Source of the DNA: Atrina japonica
Taxonomy: Eukaryota > Mollusca > Bivalvia > Pterioida > Pinnidae
NCBI GenBank assembly: GCA_030159075.1
Contig: BROG01001207.1
Location: 33,637-97,636, forward strand
Direction: 5' to 3'
DNA: 64,000 bases
In this document: positions 11,219 to 23,045 of the stretch, piece after piece
How positions within the stretch are numbered: the first letter of the stretch is position 1
Layout of the letters: each line of letters opens with the position of its first letter
Translations under genes and position numbers: made by a program
Notes under the pieces: generated by a model
Seen by the model: only the letters and a program-made list of their open reading frames with translations
The model's database searches: none
What the model was told of the DNA's origin: nothing

Positions 11219-12060
11219 ACAAGAGATCCCAGAGGGATCTTGGCACCCTTCAGCTAATGTTCTTCATTTGATCTAGGACGGACTGCTCTTTTCTCTTGTT
11301 TTGTGGCTCAAAAATGAATTTGAACTAAAACCTAAATATTTGTCAAGTGCTTTCTGACAAGATTATAACAATACCAAACATAAAGTGCTATAATCCAAGA
11401 TAGCTTAACCATATTTGTCAACCTCTAAAAGTGAAAATGCGGGTCATGATCTGCATTTAGTAAAACAAGAATTACACATAACATGTCTTGCTGGTCCCTC
11501 CTTTGAAATCAAAGGTAGCAAAGTGTAGTAAGTGTATATTTCAGGGGTGTGGCAATAACCCCACATACACTACTGAATTTGTTTTCCCATAACAATCAAT
11601 AATATATATGGTTTAAGGGTGGGGCTGTGAATGGTTTTTAAGTTATAAGTAATAATATATATTTTGGGGGTGGGGCAGAACCCACAAATACCAAATGTGT
11701 CTCCCATACCAATCCAAAATATATATAGTTTAAGGGTGGGGTTTTTAAGTTATAATTCAAAATACATATTTCAGAGAGTGGGGCAGGACCTCCTCCATAC
11801 ACCACTGAATGTGGATGATCAATAATATATACATGTAAGGTTTAGTGGGGGCTGTGAATGGTTTTTCAAGTCATAAGTTTGTTTATTGTTGTTTAATGTC
11901 CCACTCAAGAATCTTTCACTCATATGAACCCACAGCAGGTGTGACCGGTCAACAGGGGATGCTTACTCCTCCATGGCACCTGATCCCACCTCTCGGTTGT
12001 CCATTTTTACCAAATTTGTATCTCTGTCCTGGACATTCTATTAATTTATACTTTGGTATC
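11219..12060. repeat. Dispersed repeat starting AAGAGATCCCAGAGGGATC
   Basis: Begins with the hairpin-forming GATCCCAGAGGGATC and continues into TTTGATCTAGGACGGACTG, then tandem modules of about 110 bp containing GGTTTAAGGGTGGGG and ACCACTGAATGTG. Other copies: 25235-25436, 42690-42877 plus 44428-45530, and 60310-60725. The order of phrases is conserved among copies. No coding potential seen; probably a non-autonomous mobile element. Confidence 0.7.
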
Positions 12061-13321
12061 TGAGATTTTTTAAATTATAAGTAAACAAAGTACTGAAAGT
12101 ACTGAAATGGGTTGTTATTTTGGCAAAATAGCCATAGGATTTAAAATATTTCTATCTAACATATATGAAATGAAAATAAATCAAATTATTGTAGATCATA
12201 ACACAAAACAAAATCTTCAATTTCTAGATTCTAAATACATTCAAAATTAACCTCCTAAATTTAATTTGTTGTATCTTCTGCACCAACTCTAAATATTGTC
12301 TGTCATGCATTAACACTCATTTCGAAATAAAATGTGACCATTTGGGAACACGTAAAATAAATTTTTCATAGTGATAAATGGCTGTGATATAAAGCATATT
12401 TTAGGGTTTGTAATATTGAATGTAAACAATCCTATTTAGGGCTATTACCATGGTACATAAGCATATACTCTGCCTAGACTAAATAAACAACGCTCTCTAT
12501 CTTGTATTAATTAATTTAAATAACTGTACATGGTGAAAAGACAGTTTACCCCATTTTTTTGTTAAATAAATAATTTTTCATCAAAATAATTCAGGTCTAA
12601 AGTCGCAATGTACCAAAATGATCTATCACCAATTTTACTTATAGACATCAGTGCTTTCAGCAATCGATAAAATGTTTTTTTGTTGTTGTTTTTTTTTTTC
12701 TTTTTAAGACATTTCTGTTTGAAATCCATTATGAATAGACCCATTACACAAAATGCTTTATGTTAATTAATCCCAATCTAATTGTGATTATCTTCAAAAG
12801 TTGTGATAATTCTTGTGTAAACACCTGCCAATGGACATGGCGATTTCCCCAACTTCTGCTGAAAACGAGAACTGGAAATTGTAACATTCAATGTTTGAGT
12901 TACCTCCCTTTGTGATATCAATATGTACAATATACAAGTGTCCATCTGCTGAAATTGAGCTGACGCAGGTTATGTAAGGCATATGTATGCAAAATTCCCA
13001 CAACTTTCACAAATTTATGACAGTTTCAAGCAAAAAGTTCATAAGGACTCAGTCTTTTGTATTTTCATTCCAAAATGTGAGGAACTATTAATGATTTCAT
13101 ATTGCCTAAAGCTTTCAGATTTTTAACATAAATCTAAATGTGCATAAATTTCATTAATTTTTTAATACAATTTTTAAAATCTTTAATGTAACAAGCAAGT
13201 AATTTTATAACATCTCTATCTAAGGTACATAAAGTTGACCTGTGTTGGAATAAATTAATACATCACCAAAATGCAATATAACACTATAACATTACAATAC
13301 TTTAAATTGTGTAATAATTAC
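12061..13321. other. No recognised feature
   Basis: AT-rich intron-like DNA with a T-rich tract at 12676-12706. Short open frames here have no recognisable protein character. Confidence 0.4.
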
Positions 13322-13420
13322 AGCTTCCAGATACACTTTGAGATCATCCTTCAACATTACATAGAGTTCTTCTTTCAAATGGCCATCTGGAAGTTTCACT
13401 GAGAATATTTTGTTCTGTGA
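13322..13420 (-). CDS. Predicted host exon (99 bp)
   Basis: An acceptor with a pyrimidine-rich tract (TTTTTTTTCAATTTTAG) precedes 33 open codons: it starts SQNKIFSVKLPDGHLKEELY and ends KVYLEA, then a weaker donor GCT|GTAATT. Phase 0 in and out. Charged, helix-like composition similar to the neighbouring candidate exons. Product not identified. Confidence 0.55.
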
Positions 13421-15115
13421 CTAAAATTGAAAAAAAAGAAAACAATTACAAATTGAAAGGAAAAACTACAATAAAACTCAATATATAAAGACATAGGACA
13501 AAAGTAATGGAACACTTGCCATTTTTCACTATATAAATCTATTTCATATAAAACCACATTTTTTCAAAAAATATTGTGAAGGCATTTCTTATCTGTAAGT
13601 AAGAAAAATTTGTGGGTTATGCCTGGTTTTCCCTTTGATTTTCAAATGAGGAGTCCAAGACCTCCCCACAACTACAAAATTAGGAGTCCATTTGGTAATT
13701 TAGTAGTCCATTTGCAGTCCACTTCAATTCAACCAGAATTAAACTGAATGTCAAATGTGTACTTTTGTTGATAATTACAGTTATCCCTTTAGGGAAAATA
13801 TCAAGAATACATGTGGAGCATATATTTTCTGATCATAACTTAATCATGTCAGGAGAGTGAGTAGTTTTTCCTGCACTCAAATGTGAAACAAAACATCAGC
13901 ACCATTTTTATATGCTACAGTAACACCATCATAATTTCCTGGTTTGTTCTTGAACCCTCAGAGTTCCCTTAATTCAATATACATGTATAATCATTGTATA
14001 CATACATGTACTATAGATTAAAAGTTTATAAGAAATTAAATAAAATATAGTTGTTTTAACTACATTTGAAATCATATGGAAAATTTATATTAAAAATCTA
14101 TAAATTGTAATACAATTACATGTTTTAGAAATATAGATGCAAAACTGAAAAGTTACTAAATACATGTAGCCTACTAATTGATGCCTCAAATTTATTTATT
14201 TGAAAATTATATCTATTTTATCCATTTCAAGTATTCAAGTACTTTATCATATGTAAGAGTTACATAAACATTTGTGTAAATAAATCATTTTATATAATAA
14301 CCATCATTAGTACTTTCATTATCATTTTTTAATTTCCATAAATATTATGAAAGTCGGGTTTGGTATCCCTTCTTTAATTAATACTTTTGGAAGTACCAAT
14401 AAAATGACAAACGATGTTGTCTTGTTGATTCTAGATCTATATTAGAGGTAAAGATTTTCCTGTTTTATTATAAATAAAGTGATGAATTCAGTTTCTTGGT
14501 TTTCTTGTGGAATTGCACTAAAACATAAGAAATGGACATAAAAGCAAGCAAAGTGGTAGAAATAGGTTGTATGCTTGGTTTATTTACCCAAACGATCTAG
14601 AAGGACATCAAGACATTCAAGAATTTAACGCATCCAATAGGACGCAATAGATCTTATTTTAGGCATCATTTAGGATTAGCTGAATTTTTGCATCAGGGAA
14701 AACCCTGGTTATGAAACACAAACTCCCATCTAAGATATTACCATAGTAAACCCTTTATCAAGTTTCATGAAATTTCATTGAGAAATAATTTTGTTAGAGC
14801 GCTGACAGTAATATTTCAATGAAATAAACAAAGGCCAATAACACATGAACTAGGAAGAGAAAAAGCTTGTGAACCTTGAATAAAAAAATGTGTTGAAAAA
14901 AAAGTTTTGAAACATTCCCACTTCATCTCCCTACACAGCAGACATATTTGTAACTGTTTCACCAAAAACATCAAGTCCCAAAACATTTATAAAAGGCAGA
15001 TAAGTTATATTGTTCGTCATTGTTTCATATTAAAATAAGTTCTAAAAACTGATCCTCCAACAAATTTCAAGGCAAAAACTTTTTAATATACTCAAAATAA
15101 CCTCTGAAACCTTAC
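13421..15115. other. Intron-like sequence
   Basis: No supported gene. Contains TACATGTA-rich DNA and short A-runs. Confidence 0.4.
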
Positions 15116-15157
15116 CTGTGGTGAGTTGGCTATGCTTTTCAACCCTGACAGTGTTTT
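15116..15157 (-). CDS. Predicted host micro-exon (42 bp)
   Basis: The acceptor TGTTAATGACTCAG is followed by 14 codons (KTLSGLKSIANSPQ) and a strong donor CACAG|GTAAGG. Phase 0 in and out, fitting exons at 16076-16289 and 13322-13420. Short, so supported mainly by the splice sites and phase agreement. Confidence 0.45.
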
Positions 15158-16075
15158 CTGAGTCATTAACAAGCACATATTGAGCTTGTAGACATTTAAC
15201 ATGATTAAGTGGACGCTTGAAAAAGGTTTTTATCTCAACAATTTTAGTAGTTCTACATTGGAATTTTTCTAATTACATAACACATTTCTCTTTTCCGAAC
15301 GTATATGAGTATACACGATCAATGCTTAATTACAGAAATTAATTTCTGCAACTTTATTAATTAAAATAACACAAACTTACCAGGTTGCTTATAGAGTTGT
15401 ATTAAAACATTCATCAACAAGCCATGGGGAAGTTATAAAATATGTCCTACTTATTTGATATTACTGATCATGAATCTCAATTACAATTGGCACATTTTTG
15501 TATCTGAATTTGTGTTGTTTTATAATTATAGGCATTTACTGAGTAATAAAATTTCACATCAAAACAACAATTTTAATGCACTCTCTTTGCTTCACGTTAT
15601 TTCATTGGTCAATACCTCATGGTGAAACTTCATTTCTGACAGGGGAATCGTCGATATCCTGTCAGTTTTTGTAGAACAGTCACATGGTAACCCTTACATA
15701 CAACGTTTAAATACTGAATGCAAATGATGAACAAAGTATAACAGAACATCGCGAAGAACCACGAGGCACAAAGACAAGTAAACAGTCAATATAAAAAACA
15801 GAACGAACCAGAACTGACAGGGATTATTGACGTATGGTCAACATACAAAAACAGAACTCTCCGAAAACCAGAAAAAATTAACAATTCGAACGATAATCAC
15901 TATCAGGAAATTGCACTGTATTTATATAAATATATAAATTAAGAATTAAGATTCTGCCATGATGTCAAATGTGTGTATGTTTTGAACAAATATCAAATGC
16001 ATAATGCTGAATCAGCAAAAATAGATTTTGATTTTACAGAGTGAGTGACAATGAGATTGAATATGTTTTACTCAC

Positions 16076-16289
16076 ATGTAAATATTTCACAGTGTTTTTA
16101 GTCCAGTAATCATCTCTAAGCAAACTTATCACATTTTTCTTTTTCTCCCTCAGAAGTGATATGTGTTTCACACTTTGTTTCTTTTCCGTGTCTTCTGGTT
16201 GCCTTTGAACCATCACTTCATAAATCCCAAGTGACAAAATAAAGATCTCAATGACAATGCTGCAGAGGTCAGCTTTTAGACATGTATCT
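16076..16289 (-). CDS. Predicted host exon (214 bp; alternative start 16311)
   Basis: Open on the minus strand: CLKADLCSIVIEIFILSLG, then a charged segment QPEDTEKKQSVKHISLLREK and DDYWTKNTVKYLH, ending at a donor TTACAT|GTGAGT. Two acceptors are possible: the pyrimidine-rich ATTTCTTCAG giving a start at 16311, or GTGGCAAG giving 16289. The 16289 start keeps phase with the candidate exon at 18255-18289 and exits in phase 0. The 16311 start has the better acceptor but breaks phase with that upstream exon. Product unknown. Confidence 0.5.
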
Positions 16290-16554
16290 CTTGCCACAAG
16301 TAGCACTATATCTGAAGAAATTCTACATAGAATTGATGCCTGGTTGACTGTATATATTGGACTGAAATTGTGATAATTATAGAATTAGAATATATGACGG
16401 CCCTTTCTCTTGTGAACATTTCTCCTACAGCGTTGCCTGGAGAGGTATAGTATATCTGGACTTGGAACAGTTCACAAGGGAAAGGGTCGTAGTAGATTTA
16501 GTATAACACATATCAAACTCTCGCTCTGAAACTGAATATGAATAAGATAAACCT

Positions 16555-16712
16555 ATTCTACTCTCACAATATGCCGACGATACTGTTTTAACTCTTGTTG
16601 GGTCAGAACAATCATTAAAAGAAACTATTGTAGAATTAAATCAATTTTCACAAACTTCAGGTTTATAAATGAATGTTGATAAAACACAGATAATATGGAT
16701 TGGAAGTAAAAC
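16555..16712 (+). pseudogene. LINE reverse transcriptase fragment (YADD motif)
   Basis: The plus strand reads LSQYADDTVLTLVGSEQSLK and, further on, LNQFSQTSG, a stop, then MNVDKTQIIWIGS. YADD followed by a leucine-rich segment and a KT..MWIG-like block is the catalytic region (RT motifs 5-7) of non-LTR retrotransposons. Only about 50 codons survive, with one internal stop. The flanks are unrelated repeats. It may be the same LINE lineage as the 24.5-kb fragment, but the pieces do not overlap. Confidence 0.75.
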
Positions 16713-16734
16713 ATGAAGCCCCGGGGCCTTAAGT

Positions 16735-17990
16735 CACTCACTTGGCAACATTGGTCCACATTGCAGAAAACATAAAAAATGTGTGAAAGATAAAATGGCT
16801 AATAAACATGAAAAACAGTAGGCTGATTGGACCTTAAAAATCACATGAGTGAAATGTATTTTACTAACAATATACTGAAAAGCAACCAAAAGCATGGTGG
16901 TGATCACTGAACAATAGGGAAAAACAGCACAAAACATGAAAATATCTACTTAAAAGGGGAAATAACTCCCATAAGGGTCAACTTGATAATTTAATTCCAG
17001 ATGACTTTTTCATACATCTTTGCATACTGAACATTTTTGCTTCTTTCTCTTTTTATCTATTATTCTTTTCAAGATAATCGGACAAAACTGTCAAACACAT
17101 GAGAAATCCACTAAAAGGGGAAATAACTCCCAAAAGGTGCAACCTGACAATTTCGGTCCTTTCACTTTTTTGTAGATCTTTGCCTGCTGAGTATTTATGC
17201 TTATTTCACTTTCTCTGTTATACTCTTCCAGGTATTAAGATAGAACTGCAAGTTCTTGACATTACAATGATGCATACAAAATTTGAAACTTATCTGATCA
17301 CTGGTTCATAAGAAGAAGATTTTTAAAGATGTACCAAGTTTTTGTCCTTTTTGGCCCCTTTTAGGGACCTTATAGGTCCTATCCCTTTTTCATTCGTAAA
17401 CTTTATGCAGCTTCACATGGGGATGCTATATGCAAAGTTTGGTTAAAATTGGCCATTGGCCCACTGGTTCTTCTTCAGAAGAAGTTTAAATGCAAAAGTT
17501 AGCGGACGGATGCCGGACCTTTGGCTTATAGCAAAAGCTCACTTGGCCCTTTGGGCCCATAAAAAAGGGAAAAATAACTGACATAAGGGTTGAACTAATG
17601 ATTTCCGCCCTTAATTTTTTTGTAGAACTATGTAAAAGTTAAAGCATTTTGGCTGCTTTAACTTTTACTCTAGCGATTACACTTTTCAAGATTAAAGTCA
17701 AAAAACGTCCAAAAACATGAAAAATCCACTTAAAAGGGGGAATAACTCCTATAAGGGCTGAACTGACAATTTCGGCCTTTTGAACTTTTTGAAGATTTTT
17801 GTGTGCTGAACATTTTTGCTTCTTTCACTTTTACTCTTGCTATTATACTTTTCAGGATAATGTCAAAAAATCTCCAACAACATGAAAAATCAACTTAAAA
17901 GGGGAAGTAACTCCCATAAGGTGTGACCTAACAATTTCAGCCCTATCGACTTCTTTGAAGATCTTCACATGCTGAACATTCTAGCATTAA
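16735..17990. repeat. Tandem-repeat element with about 160-bp units, copy 1
   Basis: Starts with CCTTAAGTCACTCACTTGGC. Repeat units contain AACATTTTTGCTTCTTTC, CAAGATAATGTCAAAAA and AAAAGGGGAAATAACTCC. A tail-type segment with GGTCCTTTTTGGCCCC-like words and TCACTTGGCCCTTTGGGCCC (about 17330-17570) lies between two groups of units. The same units form arrays at 25.5-27.9 and 61.3-63.2 kb. Confidence 0.75.
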
Positions 17991-18254
17991 TCTCAGCATT
18001 GATATTTATTCAAGAAATTAATGTTTGGTAACTCATTTGCCAATTTGAGACTTCATTGCTGTCTGCAATACTTCATGGCAGCATTTAATCACTCCCACAG
18101 CACATCACAGATGTCTGATGTCACTAGCAGGGATTAGGAAATATAGAAAAAACTAGGGTTCATGGGTTTCTTTTATTGCTGTTCAAACTAAATCTGAATG
18201 AAATCAGCCAAGTGATTAGATGGCAGAGAAACACTATTAAAGTACTACTCTTAC

Positions 18255-18289
18255 TTGTCATCAACTCCAGTTTCCAAGATGCACGTCAG
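18255..18289 (-). CDS. Predicted host micro-exon (35 bp)
   Basis: The acceptor TTGGTATCACAG is followed by LTCILETGVDD plus two bases, and a donor ACAA|GTAAGA. Entry phase 0 matches the exit of the candidate exon at 18827-18877; exit phase matches 16289. A longer version starting at 18306 (acceptor CATGTTTAG) is also open in one frame but would not fit the phase. Confidence 0.4.
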
Positions 18290-18826
18290 CTGTGATACCA
18301 ATACTTCTAAACATGAGACACATTCCTATTAAAAGTGATAATGAAAAGAAGAAGAATATTAGAACCTAAAACATTGACATTTTCAATAATGTATGACTCC
18401 TGATTACTAAGGATTTTCCCAATTATACATACTTGCCAAGTTTCTCCATAAATACGTGTAGGGAAACTCTATTTTTTATGTAAAACTTTGATAATTTCTC
18501 TTAGAAAAATGCATATATTCCCATGAAAAATTTAAATTTTCCTATTAACTCTTTAGAGTCTTCCCCATGAGATTTAAAAATCTCAACAAAACTTTTTGGA
18601 GGTTGGCAAGTCTGATTATTTCATTTGCTTAACACAATATTAAAACAAACAAAATAATAATTATGGTCATATACAAGTTATGCGTTACATAATACTGAAG
18701 TGAAAGTTGATCAGGTCTGACAGACTGTAATAGTCTGTTCTCAGTGGTTAGTGCATTTTATGCTAAATACAGAGTTGTCCTGTAGACCAAGATGTGCCCA
18801 CATACCAGTGAGACCTTGTATCTTAC

Positions 18827-18877
18827 CTTGATGGTTTTGAAAATTAAGACTATTCTTTTGAGCTCAAATGATGAAGT
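18827..18877 (-). CDS. Predicted host exon (51 bp), possibly a duplicated exon
   Basis: The acceptor TTCTGTCAATTAG precedes 17 open codons (TSSFELKRIVLIFKTIK) and a strong donor ATCAAG|GTAAGA. Phase 0 in and out. The acceptor and first bases are a near copy of those at 19237, about 360 bp upstream on the transcript, so one of the two may be a non-functional duplicate. Confidence 0.35.
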
Positions 18878-19150
18878 CTAATTGACAGAAACGATACCAT
18901 CTTGAGCATTGTAACTTTGGTGTTATGTTTATAATATTAATAACCATTAGGTCATTGCCACTGCTGGTGGACCGTTTGAGTCCCTAAGGGTATACATGTA
19001 CATAAACCTAGTACCTGGTATTTTGGTACCAGCTGTTCATTTAATACTAAAGTAGTATTTGGCAGTTATAACACCATTTTAATTTAAAAATTTTCTAATG
19101 TTAAGATAGTCATTTTTTAGTAGTTACTCTTAGACGGATTTCGACTATAC

Positions 19151-19237
19151 TTTTGGAGATATTATTTGGTCTTGTATAATATCACTTTCTCTTAGAAAAT
19201 GCACATACTTTTCAAATTGGAGCTTTACTGATGAAGT
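19151..19237 (-). CDS. Predicted host exon (87 bp), partner of the 18.85-kb candidate
   Basis: The same acceptor (TTCTGTCAATTAG) is followed by 29 open codons beginning TSSVKLQFEKYVHFLRESD and ending ISPK, then a moderate donor CAAAA|GTATAG. Phase 0 in and out, compatible with the exon at 22021-22207. The amphipathic, charged composition is more protein-like than that of the 51-bp candidate. Confidence 0.45.
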
Positions 19238-19394
19238 CTAATTGACAGAAACGATATTGTCTTGTAACTTTGGTATTATGTTTATAATATTTATATGGTA
19301 TTTACAGTCTGACCCACTTTTGTGAACTGAGACAAATAATAGAAAAACTTGTTTACAAAAAAAAAATAATTTATCTTTCAAATGTTATTCATTA

Positions 19395-19527
19395 AACTTT
19401 CAATAGTTTTGCAATGTATTGAGAAATAATATGGTTTGACGTGGTGCACACTTTATAATCCGCTTCATAAAGTGTTCACCACATCAAACCATATTATTTC
19501 TTAATACATTGCAAAATTATTAAAGTT
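19395..19527. mobile_element. Long palindromic MITE-like element (133 bp)
   Basis: Left arm AACTTTCAATAGTTTTGCAA to the centre and right arm TTGCAAAATTATTAAAGTT are inverted copies over about 60 bp per arm, including GAAATAATATGGTTTGA and TCAAACCATATTATTTC. The loop is short, around AATCCGCTTC. No coding capacity. Confidence 0.75.
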
Positions 19528-21439
19528 AATCCTGATGATTTAATTCAAGACAAGAATAAATTGGCTTCACAGTTTGATTTTTAACTAAAAATGTAAACTA
19601 AACATAACAATGAAAGTGGAAGAATATTTCCACTTCTGTCAATTGTCCTTAGCCACCACCAACATAAAATGTTCACACAATGTAACGAGGGTTGGTTATG
19701 GAAAGAAATTTATCTTTTTACATTTAAGTAAAAGATACAGTTGGCATATGAAGAGTTAGACAGAAGTCCAGCCAACAAATTATGGTGCTTAAAGTAAAAT
19801 TAGAAGGCGCTTCATCCATTTAATTTTGTGCAACGGTAGCCTTATCATGACATCGGAGTGCATTTCCAGAAGTGGGCTTGTCTAAGGAACCTACATGTAA
19901 CCATTTTATCCCATGTCCTAGGGCATGGCTTCCAATGTCAGGATGATAGGGGGTTTTACCATAGCCGCCAGACTAACTTTTGTAAACCTGACAACTATGG
20001 TAAATGTGATATCAAAGATTACAACTACATTCCCGTAGTTTTTCACAATTTATTCATCAGCATATCTGCACATAAGTACAGGTATAAAACAGTACAAAAC
20101 ATGAATAATATACATGTACATATATATATATATATATATACCTTAGGGTATTTGTTTATGGCATAAATGCAGAATAAGGAAGATGTTAGTTCTGATCTTA
20201 CTTCAAAATTGCTAATAGTTGTATAGTTTTAAAAGAAACATATTACATCACAATTGAAACCATTGATGAACCATTTCTTATGTTCACTGTGTCATAATTT
20301 TATCAAGAAATATAATAAATACAAGGGCCAATCACAGTTGCTGTTTTAAATAAGAAAACTGAATTACATACAGTTTACTTGGTTACTACAAATTAGTTAT
20401 TTTGAAACCTTAAGTAATACTCAGCAATCTTGGTGAGCACCATCTGTGTAGTTTAAAACCAACATAATACAAAGTCATCGAGTGTGTACCAATCACAGTC
20501 AGTGAAGTGTAACTTTGATAAGTTTTGACTAAGGATGCTGACACTTGAACAGTAATAGAACTGTATAATTGTATGTGTAAAATGAAATTTGTGTACATCA
20601 AAACATAAAGATATGTACATGTATGTATTGTACATACTTGCCAACATTTCAAAATTTTCATGGAGACGATGTACAACCAAAATTTCCAGCGTTAAGCCAG
20701 ACTGTGCTTGATCAGTGTCTGAAGGTTTTTTTTTCACTATGTGGCTATTTCTTAGAATGTAAAATATTGATTAAATATAAAAATCAGTAATTTGTTTTTA
20801 AATAATAAAATTAGATAATTAGTATGTAAATTGATATAAATTTACTATAAATTATGTTTTGTTTTTGTTCTTTTTATTGATATCAGTCCGAGAATTTAAA
20901 GAATATTTAGGGATAATTCATCTTTCATCGATTGGGTTTGGTGTTGCCTTGAACATTTAACTTTGTTTAATGGAAAATGATGGGGAAATACCCTGGGAAA
21001 ACAGCGCTCTTTGCAGTCAAGCATTTTCAGCAGAAATTAATCAATATACTGTAAACTGTCCCCAGAAATTTGTAATATCCTGGTTGGACTGTGAATGTCA
21101 TACATTTACACCAAGAAACTTCACTTTATAACTATGTGTATAAAAATGCTCTAGTACCAATCAAGGCAAAAAATTAATAAAGAGTTTTACAACAGTTCAC
21201 CAAGTTCACAGGATCTTTATGTGACTAATGTACATTTCATAGTAATGATGACAATTTGGACAATTAACATTTTGGCAAAGAGCAATATGTCTTTAATTAA
21301 GATATTCTAGATGAGTTGGTTAAGTGGTTCTTAAAATTTAGTTGAAAATACCTAAGACAATCAGAGGTCTGGACAGCCATCTTGGTTATTCAGATCAGCC
21401 TGAAACAACATTTATTCAGGAATACAAAATGTGTACTAA
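19528..21439. other. Intron-like sequence
   Basis: No supported gene. Holds a short (TA)n at about 20118-20141 and TACATGTA words. Open frames here overlap low-complexity DNA. Confidence 0.4.
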
Positions 21440-21975
21440 GTTTGAAGGACCTCATGTCAAACATCTGTACCAAGTTTGAAACCAATCCAACATGTGGTTG
21501 TTGAGAAGTTGAAAATGTGAAAAATTAATGCACAAAGATGGAGACAAAAAGTGATAGCAATAGGTCACCATAAGCAAAGCTGACTTAAAAATGAATGAAA
21601 ATTGCATAGTAAAAAAAACAACTCAAAAACAAGTAAAAAAATTTATTTTTCAATTACTTTGAAATTAACAAAATCATATATCTATGTTGATCACTAAGAT
21701 ACAATTAATCTTTCCACACAGCAGTTCAGGTTGAGAAGATTTTTAAAGCTGGGTACACCCTAGGACCTCTTTTGCCTCATCTTGAATCCACCCTTGAGCA
21801 AATATGGCTGAAATGAACAAACTTGGTAGAGGACCTTGAGTACTTGGTTCCTATAAAGTTTCATCAAAATCCCTTCAACGGTTGTTGAGAAGTAAAAAAT
21901 GTGAAAAGTTAATGGATAGACGATGGACAAAAGGTGATCAGAAAAGCTCACTTTAACCTTCGGTTCAATTGAGTT
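21440..21975. repeat. Roughly 400-bp dispersed repeat family, further copies
   Basis: The sequence shares AATGAATGAAAATTGCA, TTGAATCCACCC, AACTTGGTAGAGGACC, AGTTTCATCAAAATCCC and a terminal GACGATGGACAAAAGGTGAT with the 10.4-11.2 kb copies, then ends in AAAGCTCACTTTAACC. Confidence 0.6.
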
Positions 21976-22020
21976 AAAAAAAGAGAAGTAAAGATAAATG
22001 AACATTATGCTTAAACATAC

Positions 22021-22207
22021 CTGCACTTTAAATGATCGCTGTTTAGCATAATAATATATGGCTGCTAGTGTCACCTCAGGAGGAAACTGTTTCTCTGGAA
22101 TTATGTCACGCAGACGTTTCCAAGACATAGTAGCAACTAATGACCTGGGTAATAGGTAGTCTGCCTCAAACAATGGTTGAAGTGTTTTTGTGACATCATT
22201 TACTGAC
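22021..22207 (-). CDS. Predicted host exon (187 bp)
   Basis: A clear acceptor (CTTTATTTTTCAG) and donor (GTGCAG|GTATGT) bound an open frame containing LQPLFEADYLLPRSLVATMS, RDIIPEKQFPPEVTLAAIYY and YAKQRSFKVQ. Entry takes one base and exit is phase 0, matching exons at 22864-22915 and 19151-19237. This is one of the best-supported exons here. The protein family was not recognised with confidence; a large cytosolic protein such as an RNF213-like ligase is a weak guess only. Confidence 0.65.
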
Positions 22208-22863
22208 CTGAAAAATAAAGATTAAATAGAATAATCAACACCAACTTCATGTTGCTTTTTGAGAGTGCATTCTGGCATTTCCTGTCTATTTCTGTGTATT
22301 AGATTCCTAAAATTAATGAAAAAGATCAAAATAGTTATTTCAGCATAAGCAATCAATTTTTACACAATGGTAAAAATAGTCCTAAAACTCCTAAAACACT
22401 AACCTTAGCAACAAACTTAGAGGGAAATAAAGACATAAATTTTTCAAATACATGTATTACCCAATATCCCAAATTGAAATAAAGCACAGCCAATATTTCA
22501 CCTAAAGGAATGTCATCAATACTGTTAATGATGATCCCTGATGTATAATATCAAATTCAATTACAGATCAAAAGAATTAGGTAAAGGTGCTATTTATATC
22601 AAGGAATACCATTAAATTAATCTATGTAAATTAAAGTGAACCCACTTTACAATGAAATCTATCATAATGAAATATTCGGTATCAGACACGAATTGGTCGG
22701 GAACATACATACATGTACATAACAAGTACTCATTACAACGGAATATTCAGAATATTCGGTAACACTTCCGACATTAGATTCCAGGAGCAAATATACAAAA
22801 CTCATTGTAAATAAACTCATAACAATGACAATAACAATGACATAACATCGAAGTAGATCCCAC

Positions 22864-22915
22864 CTGCTGATCCAGCTATTGTTTTCAGTCTTGATTTTCT
22901 TCATGGTTGAGATCA
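22864..22915 (-). CDS. Predicted host micro-exon (52 bp)
   Basis: The acceptor TTATTTTTACCAG is followed by ISTMKKIKTENNSWIS and a donor AGCAG|GTGGGA. The trailing AG plus the first G of the next exon (22207) completes an Arg codon, so phases join exactly. Confidence 0.5.
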
Positions 22916-23025
22916 CTGGTAAAAATAATTGTGTCAATAAAACAATTACACCATCAATTGTTCTCTAATCTGTACTGATAGATGATGGCCTTGGTGTCAA
23001 CCATTAGCTCTTGAATCATCCTTAC

Positions 23026-23045
23026 CTGTACAGCAGGCATTAGGC
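23026..23045 (-). CDS. Candidate 20-bp micro-exon
   Basis: The acceptor TTATAAACATTAG is followed by 20 bp (six codons PNACCT plus one base at each side) and a strong donor TACAG|GTAAGG. A stop in the same frame lies just upstream, so the exon cannot be longer. It is the only candidate seen that bridges the phase between 45712-45936 and 22864-22915. Confidence 0.35.

Noticed and set aside
18255..18306. 52-bp version of the micro-exon using the upstream acceptor
   Set aside because: Its entry phase does not fit the neighbouring candidate exons, while the 35-bp version does.
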